Assembly: GCF_000732925.1 (NCBI RefSeq)
Contig: NZ_CP008953.1
Span: 8,115,001-8,179,000, forward strand
DNA length: 64,000 nucleotides
Source: Amycolatopsis japonica
GTDB taxonomy: Bacteria; Actinomycetota; Actinomycetes; Mycobacteriales; Pseudonocardiaceae
Direction of reading: 5' to 3'
Both the position numbers and the translations under genes were made by a program. A model generated the notes under the pieces. It had not been told where the DNA came from. It saw only the letters and a list, made by a program, of their open reading frames with translations, and made no database searches. How positions within the stretch are numbered: the first letter of the stretch is position 1; each line of letters begins with the position of its first letter. Positions 51,180 through 59,895 of this stretch are shown piece by piece.

Positions 51180-51947
51180 ATGAACATGGGAACGCACCAG
51201 GCCCACCACGCTCACCACGGGCACGGCGGTGCCGCCGTGGAGGGGCTGCAGATCGCCAAGGACGGCTACGTCCTCGTTCCGGAGACACTGCGGCTGACGG
51301 CCGGGGAGGAGGTCGACTACCGGTTCCGGATTCTCGGGAAGGACGGCGTTCCGCTGACCGCCTTCGCCGAGACCCACGAGAAGAAGATCCATCTGATCGT
51401 CGCCCGCCGGGACCTCACCGGGTTCTGGCACCTGCACCCCGCCGAGCTGGGCGACGGTGTTTGGACGGTCCGGCTGCACTTGCCGGAGGCGGGCGAGTAC
51501 CGGGTGTTCGCGGACTTCTGGCCGGACGGGGCGGAAAAGGGACTCACGCTCGGCGCGGACCTGGCCGTGGCGGGTGCCTACGAGCCGCGCCCGGTGCCCC
51601 TGCCGGCCGACGTGTTCGAGATCGACGGCTACGAGGTCGGCATCAAGGGCGAATTGCGGCCCGAGGAAACCAACCAGCTGGTGCTCGCGGTGCACCGCGA
51701 CGGTGAACCGGTGACGGATCTGCAGCCCTACCTCGGCGCCTACGGGCACCTTGTCACGCTGCGGCTGGGAGACCTCGCCTACGTCCACGTCCACCCGGAC
51801 GGCGCCCCCGGCGACGGCGAGACGCAGCCGGGCCCGGAGATCGCCTTCCAGGCCCACGTTCCCGGCCCGGGAACCTACCGGCTGTTCCTGGACTTCAAAC
51901 ACGAGGACGTGGTCCGCACCGCCCAGTTCACCCTTGTCGCCGAGTAG
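51180..51947 (+). CDS. Paralogue of the cop-operon secreted protein (copy 2)
   Basis: The 255-residue protein has the same core as the one at 43888: 'VDYRFRILGKDGVPLTAF', 'ETHEKKIHLIVARRDLTGFWHLHP', 'DLAYVHVHPDGAPGDGETQPGP' (in parts) and a C-terminal beta segment. The N-terminus ('MNMGTHQAHHAHHGHGG') is His-rich but carries no clear signal peptide or anchor, so it may stay in the cytoplasm or use an unusual export route. ATG 51180 has GGGG upstream. A CsoR-type site sits 17 bp upstream. Confidence 0.82.
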   Translation: MNMGTHQAHHAHHGHGGAAVEGLQIAKDGYVLVPETLRLTAGEEVDYRFRILGKDGVPLTAFAETHEKKIHLIVARRDLTGFWHLHPAELGDGVWTVRLHLPEAGEYRVFADFWPDGAEKGLTLGADLAVAGAYEPRPVPLPADVFEIDGYEVGIKGELRPEETNQLVLAVHRDGEPVTDLQPYLGAYGHLVTLRLGDLAYVHVHPDGAPGDGETQPGPEIAFQAHVPGPGTYRLFLDFKHEDVVRTAQFTLVAE

Positions 51948-52202
51948 CCCGCGGGGGTACGGCATGTTCTGGTGCCCCGCTTGCCCGCGCCGGTCCGTTC
52001 CGCAGATGCCGTAGGCCGGTTTGGTCAGTGGTGACTCGTCGGACCGTCGCTGTTTGAGCAGGGCGAGGAAGAAGTCGCGGATGTCCTCGGCCAGCAGCTC
52101 CAGATCGCTGGCGCCGGGGGAAAGAACAGCGTCACTGTCGACTCGCGCGATGAGCCCACGGGTTGGCGGACGCGAAAGCGCGGTTAATCGCCCGTCTGGC
52201 GG

Positions 52203-52412
52203 GTGCCGCCTGGCGCCACTCCACGCGCATCGCCTACAGGTTCGGCCTCCAGACGCCCAACTTTCGGATCCGCCCTGATCGCGGGCTCCCCGGTCGTGGT
52301 GTCGGTCCCCATCGCGCTGTCGAACGTCGGTAGCTGGGCGGCTACGGCACCGATCTTGATCCTCGTTCTGCTGCTGCTGATCGTGTATACGATTCGGACG
52401 TTCACTCTCTGA
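52203..52412 (+). CDS. Possible small membrane protein
   Basis: A 69-residue frame has one convincing hydrophobic helix ('APILILVLLLLIVYTIRTF') at its C-terminus. There is no ribosome site before ATG 52203 and an opposing frame covers most of it. The surrounding 51948-52425 otherwise holds only a leftward fragment without a start ('LELLAEDIRDFF', about 52030-52110). A later in-frame GTG would keep only the helix. Confidence 0.25.
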   Translation: MPPGATPRASPTGSASRRPTFGSALIAGSPVVVSVPIALSNVGSWAATAPILILVLLLLIVYTIRTFTL

Positions 52413-52425
52413 GCCGGGTCCGGCT

Positions 52426-53811
52426 CTAGCTTGAGGTGATGACGCCCGCCGTCCGCAAGGTGGTCTCCAACGCCGGGTAGCTGTAGTAGTGATCGTTGTC
52501 CGTTTCCGCATCACGTTTGCATTTGGCCAGGAACTCAACGAAGTCGTTCCCTCGCGCCGGCCCGAGGTGCGCTGTGGCGTGAAAAAGCTGAACGGCGAGA
52601 TGCGGCATGTCCGAAGCACGTCGGCACTGGTAGTTGTCGAACCAGGCCGCAAGGACTGATCGCAGCGTTTCGGACTCCAGGAACTGGGCATGCTGCACGG
52701 CCAGGCGACCGATCTGCTCGGCGAACCGGAAACCCCGTATCGAGGCGAGAAGTTCGGTGATCGTCGGAACGAAGTAGCCGCTCGGCCGGGCTTCCATGAC
52801 AGATATACGTTGCTGCATGGACAAGCCGTCGAATCGAGCCAGCAAGGTTGGCATCCGATCGCGCGCGTACTTACTACCGACAAGCGCAGCGCTGGTGGCG
52901 ATCTCAGCAGGCAACGGCTCGTACTCGCCGACCGTGATCGGAGAGTTGATCATCGCTTCGAGCTTGCTGGCCATTCCTGGATCGACCGTGTCCCAGAAGT
53001 AGTCCTGGTCGGCCATTCGCACCAGGGTTCGCAGTTGCACGTCACCGCTGGCCAGCTGGAAGCGGTCACGAGTTTGGACGACGGCATTGCTGACAGTCTG
53101 ACGGGCGCAACCGGCGAAGGCGAGAAGCGTGATAGCCATCCGGTCGGCGTGCGCGGCTGCGGACATCCGACCGCCCGGATCGAGTTCCAGCATTGCGGCC
53201 TTGGCCGCGACGGTGATGATCGCTTTGCGGGTCGCTTCTCGCACGCGATCGTGAAAGGTGGCCTGCAAGTACGGAATAGACGGCGTGAAGAGTGGGTCGC
53301 AGACGTGGTCTTTGAATTTCTCAACCAGTTTGCGACCTTGGGTGGGTGGGTGAATCAGCAACGTGGTCAACGCGACAGCGAGGTGACCGCGCGCCATCTC
53401 CGGCCGTGGGATGTAGACCTCGCCCTCGGCCCGCAGGGAAGGGTGCGCGCACAGGTGGCGGTCTTCCCTGATCCGGTCAAGCTCTCGCTGGCCGATGGTG
53501 TCGATCAGCTCGAACTCCACCGCCTTGTCCACCAGGTCAGCTTCGATCCTCTGCATCAGCTGCACACCTGCGCGGTTCAGGCCCTGCTGCTGCGCCTCCA
53601 CGATTCTTTCCCAGAACGACTTGACCTGCGTGTCGCCTTCATCAGCAAGCCGTGTCACTTTCACGATGATGTCCGCAGTCACCGCCGCCCAGGACGCGAT
53701 GATGCTCGATCGAACCGCGCCGGCGTTGTAGCAACGCAGCGCCTCCTCGGCGAGTGGTCGCACCTCCGGGCTCCACACCTGTGCGATCAGTGTCTCCAGA
53801 TCCGCTGCCAT
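52426..53811 (-). CDS. Hypothetical protein with possible HEPN-like RX4H motif
   Basis: The 461-residue mostly helical protein has no signal or helix and matches nothing I can name. Residues around 110-120 read 'REDRHLCAHPS', containing R-x4-H, the motif of HEPN ribonuclease domains. The C-terminal half has 'MQQRISVMEARPSGYFVPTITELLASI' (in parts), helical and conserved-looking. ATG 53811 has GGAGGT 7 bp upstream. It borders the integrase and could be island cargo or the host flank. A toxin or defence role is speculative. Confidence 0.6.
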   Translation of the reverse strand: MAADLETLIAQVWSPEVRPLAEEALRCYNAGAVRSSIIASWAAVTADIIVKVTRLADEGDTQVKSFWERIVEAQQQGLNRAGVQLMQRIEADLVDKAVEFELIDTIGQRELDRIREDRHLCAHPSLRAEGEVYIPRPEMARGHLAVALTTLLIHPPTQGRKLVEKFKDHVCDPLFTPSIPYLQATFHDRVREATRKAIITVAAKAAMLELDPGGRMSAAAHADRMAITLLAFAGCARQTVSNAVVQTRDRFQLASGDVQLRTLVRMADQDYFWDTVDPGMASKLEAMINSPITVGEYEPLPAEIATSAALVGSKYARDRMPTLLARFDGLSMQQRISVMEARPSGYFVPTITELLASIRGFRFAEQIGRLAVQHAQFLESETLRSVLAAWFDNYQCRRASDMPHLAVQLFHATAHLGPARGNDFVEFLAKCKRDAETDNDHYYSYPALETTLRTAGVITSS

Positions 53812-54121
53812 ATGCGCCACCTCCGTCGACCACAGCTGTACCTCTTCAGGCGAGCCCAGAACGCTACGGACCAGCCCGCCAAGGTTAGCGCTGAGGCTCT
53901 TTCGTCGTCCGGGAGCTGTGTGCAGTGGGCTCAAGGTGCACCCGAGGGCAGGAATCCGGGCCTTCCCTTGGTTCCAAGGGGCAGGTTGTGCAGCCAGGTA
54001 GCCGTGATCACGGGTCCGGATCCTTGGCAGCAAGACTCAGGCTAAACGTCCTTCGCCGCCTTGTAAGACGTCGCTCAGAAGAGCGGCTACAGTAAGCAAC
54101 CGAGGACTTTGTCTACCTCGC

Positions 54122-54153
54122 GGGCCTGTCCGGGCGATACCCCGGACAGGCCC
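54122..54153 (-). terminator. Terminator after integrase gene
   Basis: A 12-bp perfect stem (54122-54133 with 54142-54153) lies 73 bp past the leftward integrase stop. The rest of 53812-54225 shows no tRNA gene and no clear attachment-site duplicate. Confidence 0.6.
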
Positions 54154-54225
54154 AAGTTCGCTTCAAGCACCCAGTTCTTGAGCTCCACGAAACTTGATGT
54201 CGCAAGCAGGGCCAGGCATCACCTG

Positions 54226-55731
54226 TCACGCACCTGAGGCGCCGCTATGCGGCGGTGGGGGAAGCTTGCGCCGTGTCTGACGGGGCACGAGTGATGCGGC
54301 AGCCTCTGCGGACTCGCGGGCGAGTTCTGGGAGTACGTGGGTGTAGGTGTCGGCGGTGATGGCGATGCTGGAGTGCCCGAGGAGTTCCTGGACTTCTTTG
54401 AGGTCGGCGCCTGCGGCAAGCATCAGGGTCGCCGCTCCGTGGCGGAGGTCGTGCAGGCGTACGGGTGGCAGTCCAGCTTCCTCGGCGATCGCTTGGAAGC
54501 TGTCGGTGAGTTTGGCCGGGTGCAGGGGGCTGCCGTCCGACTCGGTGCAGACAAGGCCGTGTTCGACCCAGCGGTCGCCTGCTGCATCGCGCAGGTCGGC
54601 TTGGTGCTGTTTCTGAGCGCGGAGGGCGTGGACGGAGTCGTTGTCCAGGGCGATGACGCGTCCGCTGGCTTCGCTCTTCGGTTCGCCGAACTCGATTTCC
54701 CAGCCGATCTGGACGAGGGCTGAGGTGATCGTGGCGCTCTGGTTCGCGAGGTCGATGTCCCACCAGGGCAGTCCGCAGGCTTCGCCACGGCGGAGACCTC
54801 GGTAGGCGATGAGGTGCAGGAGTACGTAGTGGGGGTGGCCTTCGGCGTGGTCGAGGAAGGTGCCGGTCTGCTCGGGTGTCCACACCATCACCCGGGAGGG
54901 CCGCTCTCCTGTGCGTTGCCATCGTTCGACCCGTTCTGGGGTCCACAGGAGCGCTTTGGGTCGGCGCCCGGACGGTAGTTCGATGTGGGAGGCGGGGTTG
55001 AACCGTAGGGGAATCTTGGGGTCGCGGATGGCGGCGTTGAGCGCGGCGCGCAGGGTCGCGCGGTAGCGCTGCATGGTGGCGGCGCTGATGATCCGCAGGC
55101 CGTGAACGGTTTTGCGGATGTCGGGGTCGTCACTGGCTTTCGCGGCGGTGATGAAGTCGTTGCGCTCGGCCATGGCGTCGAACATCGCGGCGACGTGTTC
55201 GACGGTGAGCGCGTCGATGCGGTAGTGCCCGAGGTGCGGTATGAGCCAGAGTCTCATGTGCTGGTGGTAGGAGAGCCTTGTGCTTCCGCGCAGTTTTTTG
55301 CGGCTGGCCAGCCAGGTGTGCAGCCACTCTCCGACGGTCGGTACGAGGTTCGGCGTGTCACCTGACTCGAGTTCTTGGGTGATGCTTTCCGCTGTGGGGA
55401 AGGATTTTCCGCTCTTGAGGCAGGTGTCGATGAGGTCGCCGATGGCAACGACGGCGGTGTCGCCGTGTGGTTGCGCTGCCTCGACCAGGGCGGCCATTTT
55501 GTCGAGCACGGTTTGTGCGTCGGTCTGGGTCGCGTATCCCCCGCGTCGCCGGGTGCGACGGGTTCTGTCGCTACGGCGGGGAAGTTCGGCCTGGAAGTAC
55601 CAGGTTCCGTGGTCGGATCTCCAGGACCCGTTGCGGCGTTTGAGTTTCTGGCATTTCGCTCCGAGCTGTTGCCCGGTTTCGGGGTGTTTGCAGGTGCAGC
55701 GCTTGAAGGTGTTGGCGGAGAATTCGTGCAT
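54226..55731 (-). CDS. Tyrosine-type site-specific integrase
   Basis: The 501-residue recombinase integrates and excises the element. It has an N-terminal zinc-like region ('KRCTCKHPETGQQ'), an arm-type binding/core-binding domain around 130-260, and a catalytic domain with Arg in 'YRGLRRGEACGL', His-x2-Arg in 'RLHDLRHGAATL' and the nucleophile Tyr in 'ITADTYTHVLPE'. ATG has GGAGG upstream. Layout and neighbouring excisionase resemble pSAM2-type actinomycete integrative elements, which use a tRNA gene; none is visible here. Confidence 0.95.
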   Translation of the reverse strand: MHEFSANTFKRCTCKHPETGQQLGAKCQKLKRRNGSWRSDHGTWYFQAELPRRSDRTRRTRRRGGYATQTDAQTVLDKMAALVEAAQPHGDTAVVAIGDLIDTCLKSGKSFPTAESITQELESGDTPNLVPTVGEWLHTWLASRKKLRGSTRLSYHQHMRLWLIPHLGHYRIDALTVEHVAAMFDAMAERNDFITAAKASDDPDIRKTVHGLRIISAATMQRYRATLRAALNAAIRDPKIPLRFNPASHIELPSGRRPKALLWTPERVERWQRTGERPSRVMVWTPEQTGTFLDHAEGHPHYVLLHLIAYRGLRRGEACGLPWWDIDLANQSATITSALVQIGWEIEFGEPKSEASGRVIALDNDSVHALRAQKQHQADLRDAAGDRWVEHGLVCTESDGSPLHPAKLTDSFQAIAEEAGLPPVRLHDLRHGAATLMLAAGADLKEVQELLGHSSIAITADTYTHVLPELARESAEAAASLVPRQTRRKLPPPPHSGASGA

Positions 55732-55810
55732 CGGATTCGTTCCTCCCGAAATCCGCAGGCGTGGTTCGGATCACGGCTATGGACGCTCCAATGGGGACAG
55801 AGAGGAAGGA

Positions 55811-56092
55811 CTAGCGACGAGGCTCTTCGTCCAGCCCGAGAAGCTCGACCAAGCGCGCCACGGGGACGCGGTAGTTGCGTCCGGCCCGTATGGCGGGCAC
55901 GGGAAAGTCGCCTTGCCGTGCGAGGCGGTACGCCGTCGTTCGTCCTATGCCGAGCATGCTGGCGGCGGTCATGAGAGTGGTGGTGACACCGAGGCCGCGG
56001 AGGTGCTCGCGCGACCAGGCAGGGCGACGCTCGTCGAGGGATGCGGAGGTCTCGGTGTGGGCGTCGATGACGAGCTGTGGTTTGTGGTGCAC
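55811..56092 (-). CDS. Excisionase-type helix-turn-helix protein
   Basis: The 93-residue protein has an MerR/excisionase-like HTH ('TAASMLGIGRTTAYRLARQGDFPVPAIRAGRNYRV' region) near its C-terminus. GTG 56092 has AGGAGG 5 bp upstream; the longer frame to 56323 has no ribosome site. It lies just before the integrase, as excisionases do. Confidence 0.88.
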   Translation of the reverse strand: MHHKPQLVIDAHTETSASLDERRPAWSREHLRGLGVTTTLMTAASMLGIGRTTAYRLARQGDFPVPAIRAGRNYRVPVARLVELLGLDEEPRR

Positions 56093-56255
56093 GGTGGCCT
56101 CCTGGGACGAGGGCAGGTTGGGATAGTCACTTCTCGTCGATGGCCGTACCTGGGCACTGCGACGGTTTCTCGCCTGTTGGGGCCAGGAACGGCTTGGCAG
56201 GCGTGTCAGCGGGACTGTCGGGCCCAGTACGACGATCTGAGTGGTACTGCAGGTT

Positions 56256-57242
56256 TCAGGGCGTGGTGGCGGGAGGACCGCTACGGCAGGAAAACGGGCT
56301 ACAGCCGTCCGGGTCGTCTTCATCGGCGTTGACGGTGCCGCGTGTGGCGTCGAGGTCGACTTGGTCGAGCGGCCGGAGCGAGCGGTGGATGAAGAACTGG
56401 CCGCGCAGCGGTTTGCCGTTGGCGTTGGCGCGGGGACTGCCGTGACGGATCGCTTTGTCGAACTCGACCAGGTCGGCCCACGCGTGAGGATCGGTGTCCC
56501 GAATGAACCGCAGCCGCGAGTTTCCCGAGTAAGGACAACCGATGCACGAGCTTTTCACGACCGTGCCCATACCTCGTTCTTGGAGAAGCGTCAGGCAGTC
56601 CGAGCGGGATAGCCCGAGGTCGAGGAGCGGGAAAATGTTGCGAGTGTAGTTGACGTCGGAGTCCTTAGCACGGTGAAACTCGTTGGAGATGCCGATCGCC
56701 TGGTCGACGAACACACCACGGGGCACTCGCGTGGGATGCGGGTAGCCGAGGATCTGGCGGATGGCTTTCTTGAGCGGCTTGATCTTGTACTCGCCGGTGC
56801 ATTGCCGGCGGGCCATCCCCCTCGTGCCGTCAGGGTTCTTCACGAACAGCGGCATGGTGACAAACCGGGACTCTGGTTTGAGGGCGTCGTGACGGATGTT
56901 GCCGTTTGACACGGTCAAGACAGGAATCCCTGCCCGCGCGCCGATGCGACGCGCGGTGTCGAGCTGGGCGTAGACCTGTTTGGGTTCCCAGCCGGTGTCA
57001 GCGAAGAGGGCGGCGTCGAAGGGCGGGATCTCACCGTCGCAGGCGAGCAAGAACACGCACAGGCTTTGCACGCCGGCGCCGAGGCTCAGATAGCGACCGC
57101 GCGGGCGGCCGGGATAGCGCTCACGACGCAGAGTGCCCGATCGACGGGCCGCCGGTGTCGTGGGCGGACGGCGGCGCGCTGATAACTGTGTCGGCGGGCG
57201 TGAGGTGGCGGCACGCGCTGCGGACGGTGAACGCGATGCCAT
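56256..57242 (-). CDS. PAPS reductase-like PP-loop ATPase
   Basis: The 328-residue protein belongs to the PAPS reductase / ATP-pyrophosphatase superfamily. The PP-loop reads 'LSLGAGVQS' rather than SGGxDS. Cysteines lie in 'ARRQCTGEYKIKP' and 'VVKSSCIGCPYSGNSRL'. The family includes sulfur-transfer enzymes acting on nucleotides, such as DndC of DNA phosphorothioation, and similar proteins are common in actinobacterial phages and islands with unknown role. ATG 57242 has GGAGGAG upstream. Neighbours are DNA methylases, so a DNA- or nucleotide-modification role is plausible but unproven. Confidence 0.78.
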   Translation of the reverse strand: MASRSPSAARAATSRPPTQLSARRRPPTTPAARRSGTLRRERYPGRPRGRYLSLGAGVQSLCVFLLACDGEIPPFDAALFADTGWEPKQVYAQLDTARRIGARAGIPVLTVSNGNIRHDALKPESRFVTMPLFVKNPDGTRGMARRQCTGEYKIKPLKKAIRQILGYPHPTRVPRGVFVDQAIGISNEFHRAKDSDVNYTRNIFPLLDLGLSRSDCLTLLQERGMGTVVKSSCIGCPYSGNSRLRFIRDTDPHAWADLVEFDKAIRHGSPRANANGKPLRGQFFIHRSLRPLDQVDLDATRGTVNADEDDPDGCSPFSCRSGPPATTP

Positions 57243-57244
57243 GC

Positions 57245-57934
57245 TCACCGCTCCTCCTTCCCGTCACTGCTGGTGGCGAATCCGTGGACGGGGGCGAGGA
57301 GTCGGTGCGGGATGCGCCGCACACTGGTCGCGGGATCTTGAGCCGCCCAGAACAGCGCGGCCGTGACCAGGGCACGGTGCGCGGGCTGGTCGGAGAGCAC
57401 CCAGTACTCGACGGGACGGAAGACGCCGTTCTCGTCGCGAGTACCGGTGGCCTGATAGCCGGTGTACTTGATGTCGGTCAACATCGAGTCGACCGCTGCG
57501 GGCGGCCAGGAGATGTGTGTCCCGGGCGGTGGATAGCGGTCATGGTCGGCGTCGAGCCGCGCGGTGATGTGCTCCACAGACAGACCGGTGACCGCGCGCC
57601 AATAGAAGACGTCTTGCACCACCAGGGCGCGGCGAGGGTCCGGTGTCAGGCGGGTGCGAGGTCTTCCGCGGCGGCTCTGCGCTCCGGTCACGGTCATCGT
57701 GGTGTAGCCGTACGGCGGGTGGTGAACGTTCCAGCCCTCTCGGATCAGGACCGCGATCGCCTCGGCCGACCGTCGCGTCACCGGATGCTGCGCGGGCTGG
57801 ACACCGGAGGGCGTGTGGCTGGCGAGTGCTCGGCTCGGTGGCCGCCGGTCGCGCAGCCGAAGGCGGTGGCGGGCGGTACGGAACCAGTGGCGCAGATAGG
57901 TCGCGGGGTGGCGTGTCCTGCTGCGTGTGGGCAT
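57245..57934 (-). CDS. Recombinase-domain protein lacking the resolvase catalytic domain
   Basis: The 229-residue protein begins with a basic stretch and then has the 'Recombinase' DNA-binding domain of large serine integrases ('PPYGYTTMTV', 'RRALVVQDVFYWRAVTGLSVEHITARL', 'MLTDIKYTGY'). The catalytic serine domain that should precede it is absent, so it cannot be a recombinase itself; it may be a DNA-binding regulator. ATG 57934 has AAAGGG upstream. It is followed within 3 bp by the PP-loop ATPase gene on the same strand. Confidence 0.75.
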   Translation of the reverse strand: MPTRSRTRHPATYLRHWFRTARHRLRLRDRRPPSRALASHTPSGVQPAQHPVTRRSAEAIAVLIREGWNVHHPPYGYTTMTVTGAQSRRGRPRTRLTPDPRRALVVQDVFYWRAVTGLSVEHITARLDADHDRYPPPGTHISWPPAAVDSMLTDIKYTGYQATGTRDENGVFRPVEYWVLSDQPAHRALVTAALFWAAQDPATSVRRIPHRLLAPVHGFATSSDGKEER

Positions 57935-58033
57935 GGCGAAGAGCCCTTTCAGGAAGTCGACTTTGTGGAAGCGGGTGGAGCGTGGCGCTCCGGGGCGGGC
58001 TCGGCGGTGTCCTCGCCCCGGAGCACCACAGGT

Positions 58034-59754
58034 TCAGCGACGCGAGCGGGTACCGCTGCGGCGGGGACCCGCAGCGGTGGAGGTCCGGGTGGTACCTGGC
58101 GGGTGCGTCACGCGACCGCCCGCCCGGCCCGGTCGGCTCACACCGGAGCGCCTGTCCCGCGTCGTCGGGCAGGCCGATGGGTGGCAGGGCGGACGGTGCA
58201 GGTGAGTGAGGTCGTCCAGCAGGTGGCGTAGTGCGCGCGCGGCCTGCTGGGGCATCACCCCGTTGCCCAGAGCGCGAAGTTGCGCGGTGCGGGGCAGCTC
58301 GAGGTGCCCGGCGGTGACCCAGCCTGGGGGAAGGCCCATGAGCCACTCGACGAACGGCGGTGCGAGCACGGGGCGTCCGTGCCGGCCGGGCTGGGTCGGG
58401 TACGGGGCGGGGCGGCCGGTGATGAGTTCCCATCGGTGCACGGCGGCGGCATACTCGCCCCAGTTCACCGGCCCGCGTTCACCGCGTGCTGTGCGGCGGG
58501 CGCGCGATGCGCGTGCGGTCGTCACGGTCCTTCACCCCCTTCCGCGCTCGGGACTTCGGTGCGGGTGTGGTGACGGCGATGACGACCGAGGGCAGCATCA
58601 GATCGCCCTTCGAGCCGCGCTGCGCGGGACAGCCTTTGGTGCCGTCGGTCGCGCGCGGGGTCGGCAGAAGTCGTGGCGTGTCCATGAGAGCTGGGCCTCC
58701 TTGTCATGGGCGTGACGGAGATTGCGGTGGACGAACCACCGTGCGCGGTCGGGTGTCGGCGGCAGGGCCCCACGCACCGGTGGAAAGGCAGCGATCGATC
58801 CCTGCGCTGTGGGCCGCGGCGCACGACGTTCCGTCCAGCGGTGGCGTCGGGGTGCTCAGGGCGCGGGCGCGGTCGGGAAGAGACGGTCCGCCGTCGTGCG
58901 TGTCGTGGGTGCAGTTCTTCGCGTCCGAGGCGGTCGGGGTCGGCAGCAGCCGCACCGAGTCGGTCAGCGTCACGCACCCTGCCGGGATCGGGCGGCCCGG
59001 CTTCCGCACGGTCTGGCTCGCCGCCGACCGCGAGTCCGCCGCTGTCGGGGTCGGGGCCGGCAGAAGGTGCGCAGCCTTGACGACCGAGTCGACCACGTCG
59101 TTGAGGTTTACCTGATGTCCGCCCGCGCGCCGCCGTGCTGGATCGACTGGTCCGCGGGGTTCGCCGTCGCGGGCCTGCGGGGTCGGCATCATCCGCATCC
59201 CGTCCCGGGGCGGGGACGGCACACAGGAACACGCGTTCGCGGCGGTGGGCGGCGCCGATGTCGGCGGCTCGTACGCAACGCCAGACCGCGTCATACCCCG
59301 CTTCGGCCAGCCCGCCGAGTACACGGTCGAGGCCGCCGTTCTTCCAGCGGAGGGCGGCGACGTTCTCCACGACGACGAGGCGGGGTCGTAGTACGCGAAT
59401 GGCGTCCAGGATGGTGTGCCACAGTCCACTGCGAGCGCCTTTCTCGATGCCCGCGCGCCGACCGGCGGCGGAAATGTCCTGACAAGGGAAGCCGGCCGTG
59501 AGCACCTCGACCGGTGCGACGGAGGCGAAGTCGACCGCGCGCAGATCGCCCAGGTTCGGCACGCCAGGCAGCCGCGCGGCGAGGATCGCGGCCGCGTGCG
59601 GGTCGACCTCGCAGTACCAGGCGATGCGCCCGCCGAGCACGGCGGCGACGCCGAGGTCGAGACCGGCCACGCCGGTGCACAGCGACCCGATCACCGGGCC
59701 GTCGGTCGCGACGAACCGCAGCGGATCCGCAGCGTCGGTGTGGCGCTCAGGCAT
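58034..59754 (-). pseudogene. DNA (cytosine-5) methyltransferase, apparently frameshifted
   Basis: The N-terminal part (59754 to about 59200) is an intact C5-methylase start, with motif I 'GSLCTGVAGLDLG', catalytic 'AGFPCQDIS', 'VVVENVAAL' and 'AHRRERVF'. The true frame then moves: the repeated '(L)LPTP' target-recognition region, ending at the stop at 58704, lies in a second frame, resumes after that stop (58479-58685, 'RLLPTPRATDG'), and the C-terminal 'LRALGNGVMPQQAARAL' with 'FVEWLMGLPPGW' is in a third (58034-58525). Read as drawn, the protein is broken twice and interrupted by a stop. Sequencing error, decay or split subunits are all possible. Confidence 0.72.
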
Positions 59755-59895
59755 GGTGCGCCTCCCGCGCCACGGGTCGCCGGTCCGAGTCGTCCCTCGG
59801 CGGCGGGCAGCGGTGTCGGGTGGCGGCGCGCCGGGCTGTGGCGGGATGCCGGAAGTGCGCGTCCCAGCCGCAGTCCCGGCAGTGCACCCGCGTGC

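Noticed and set aside
51066..52883. Long leftward frame of 605 residues
   Set aside because: Mostly antisense shadow of the 51180 gene and the start of the flanking region; only a short stretch near 52030-52110 looks protein-like, with no start codon.
53812..54225. tRNA gene or attachment site next to the integrase
   Set aside because: I could fold no cloverleaf and found no duplicate of the region within the window; the other end of the element is outside.
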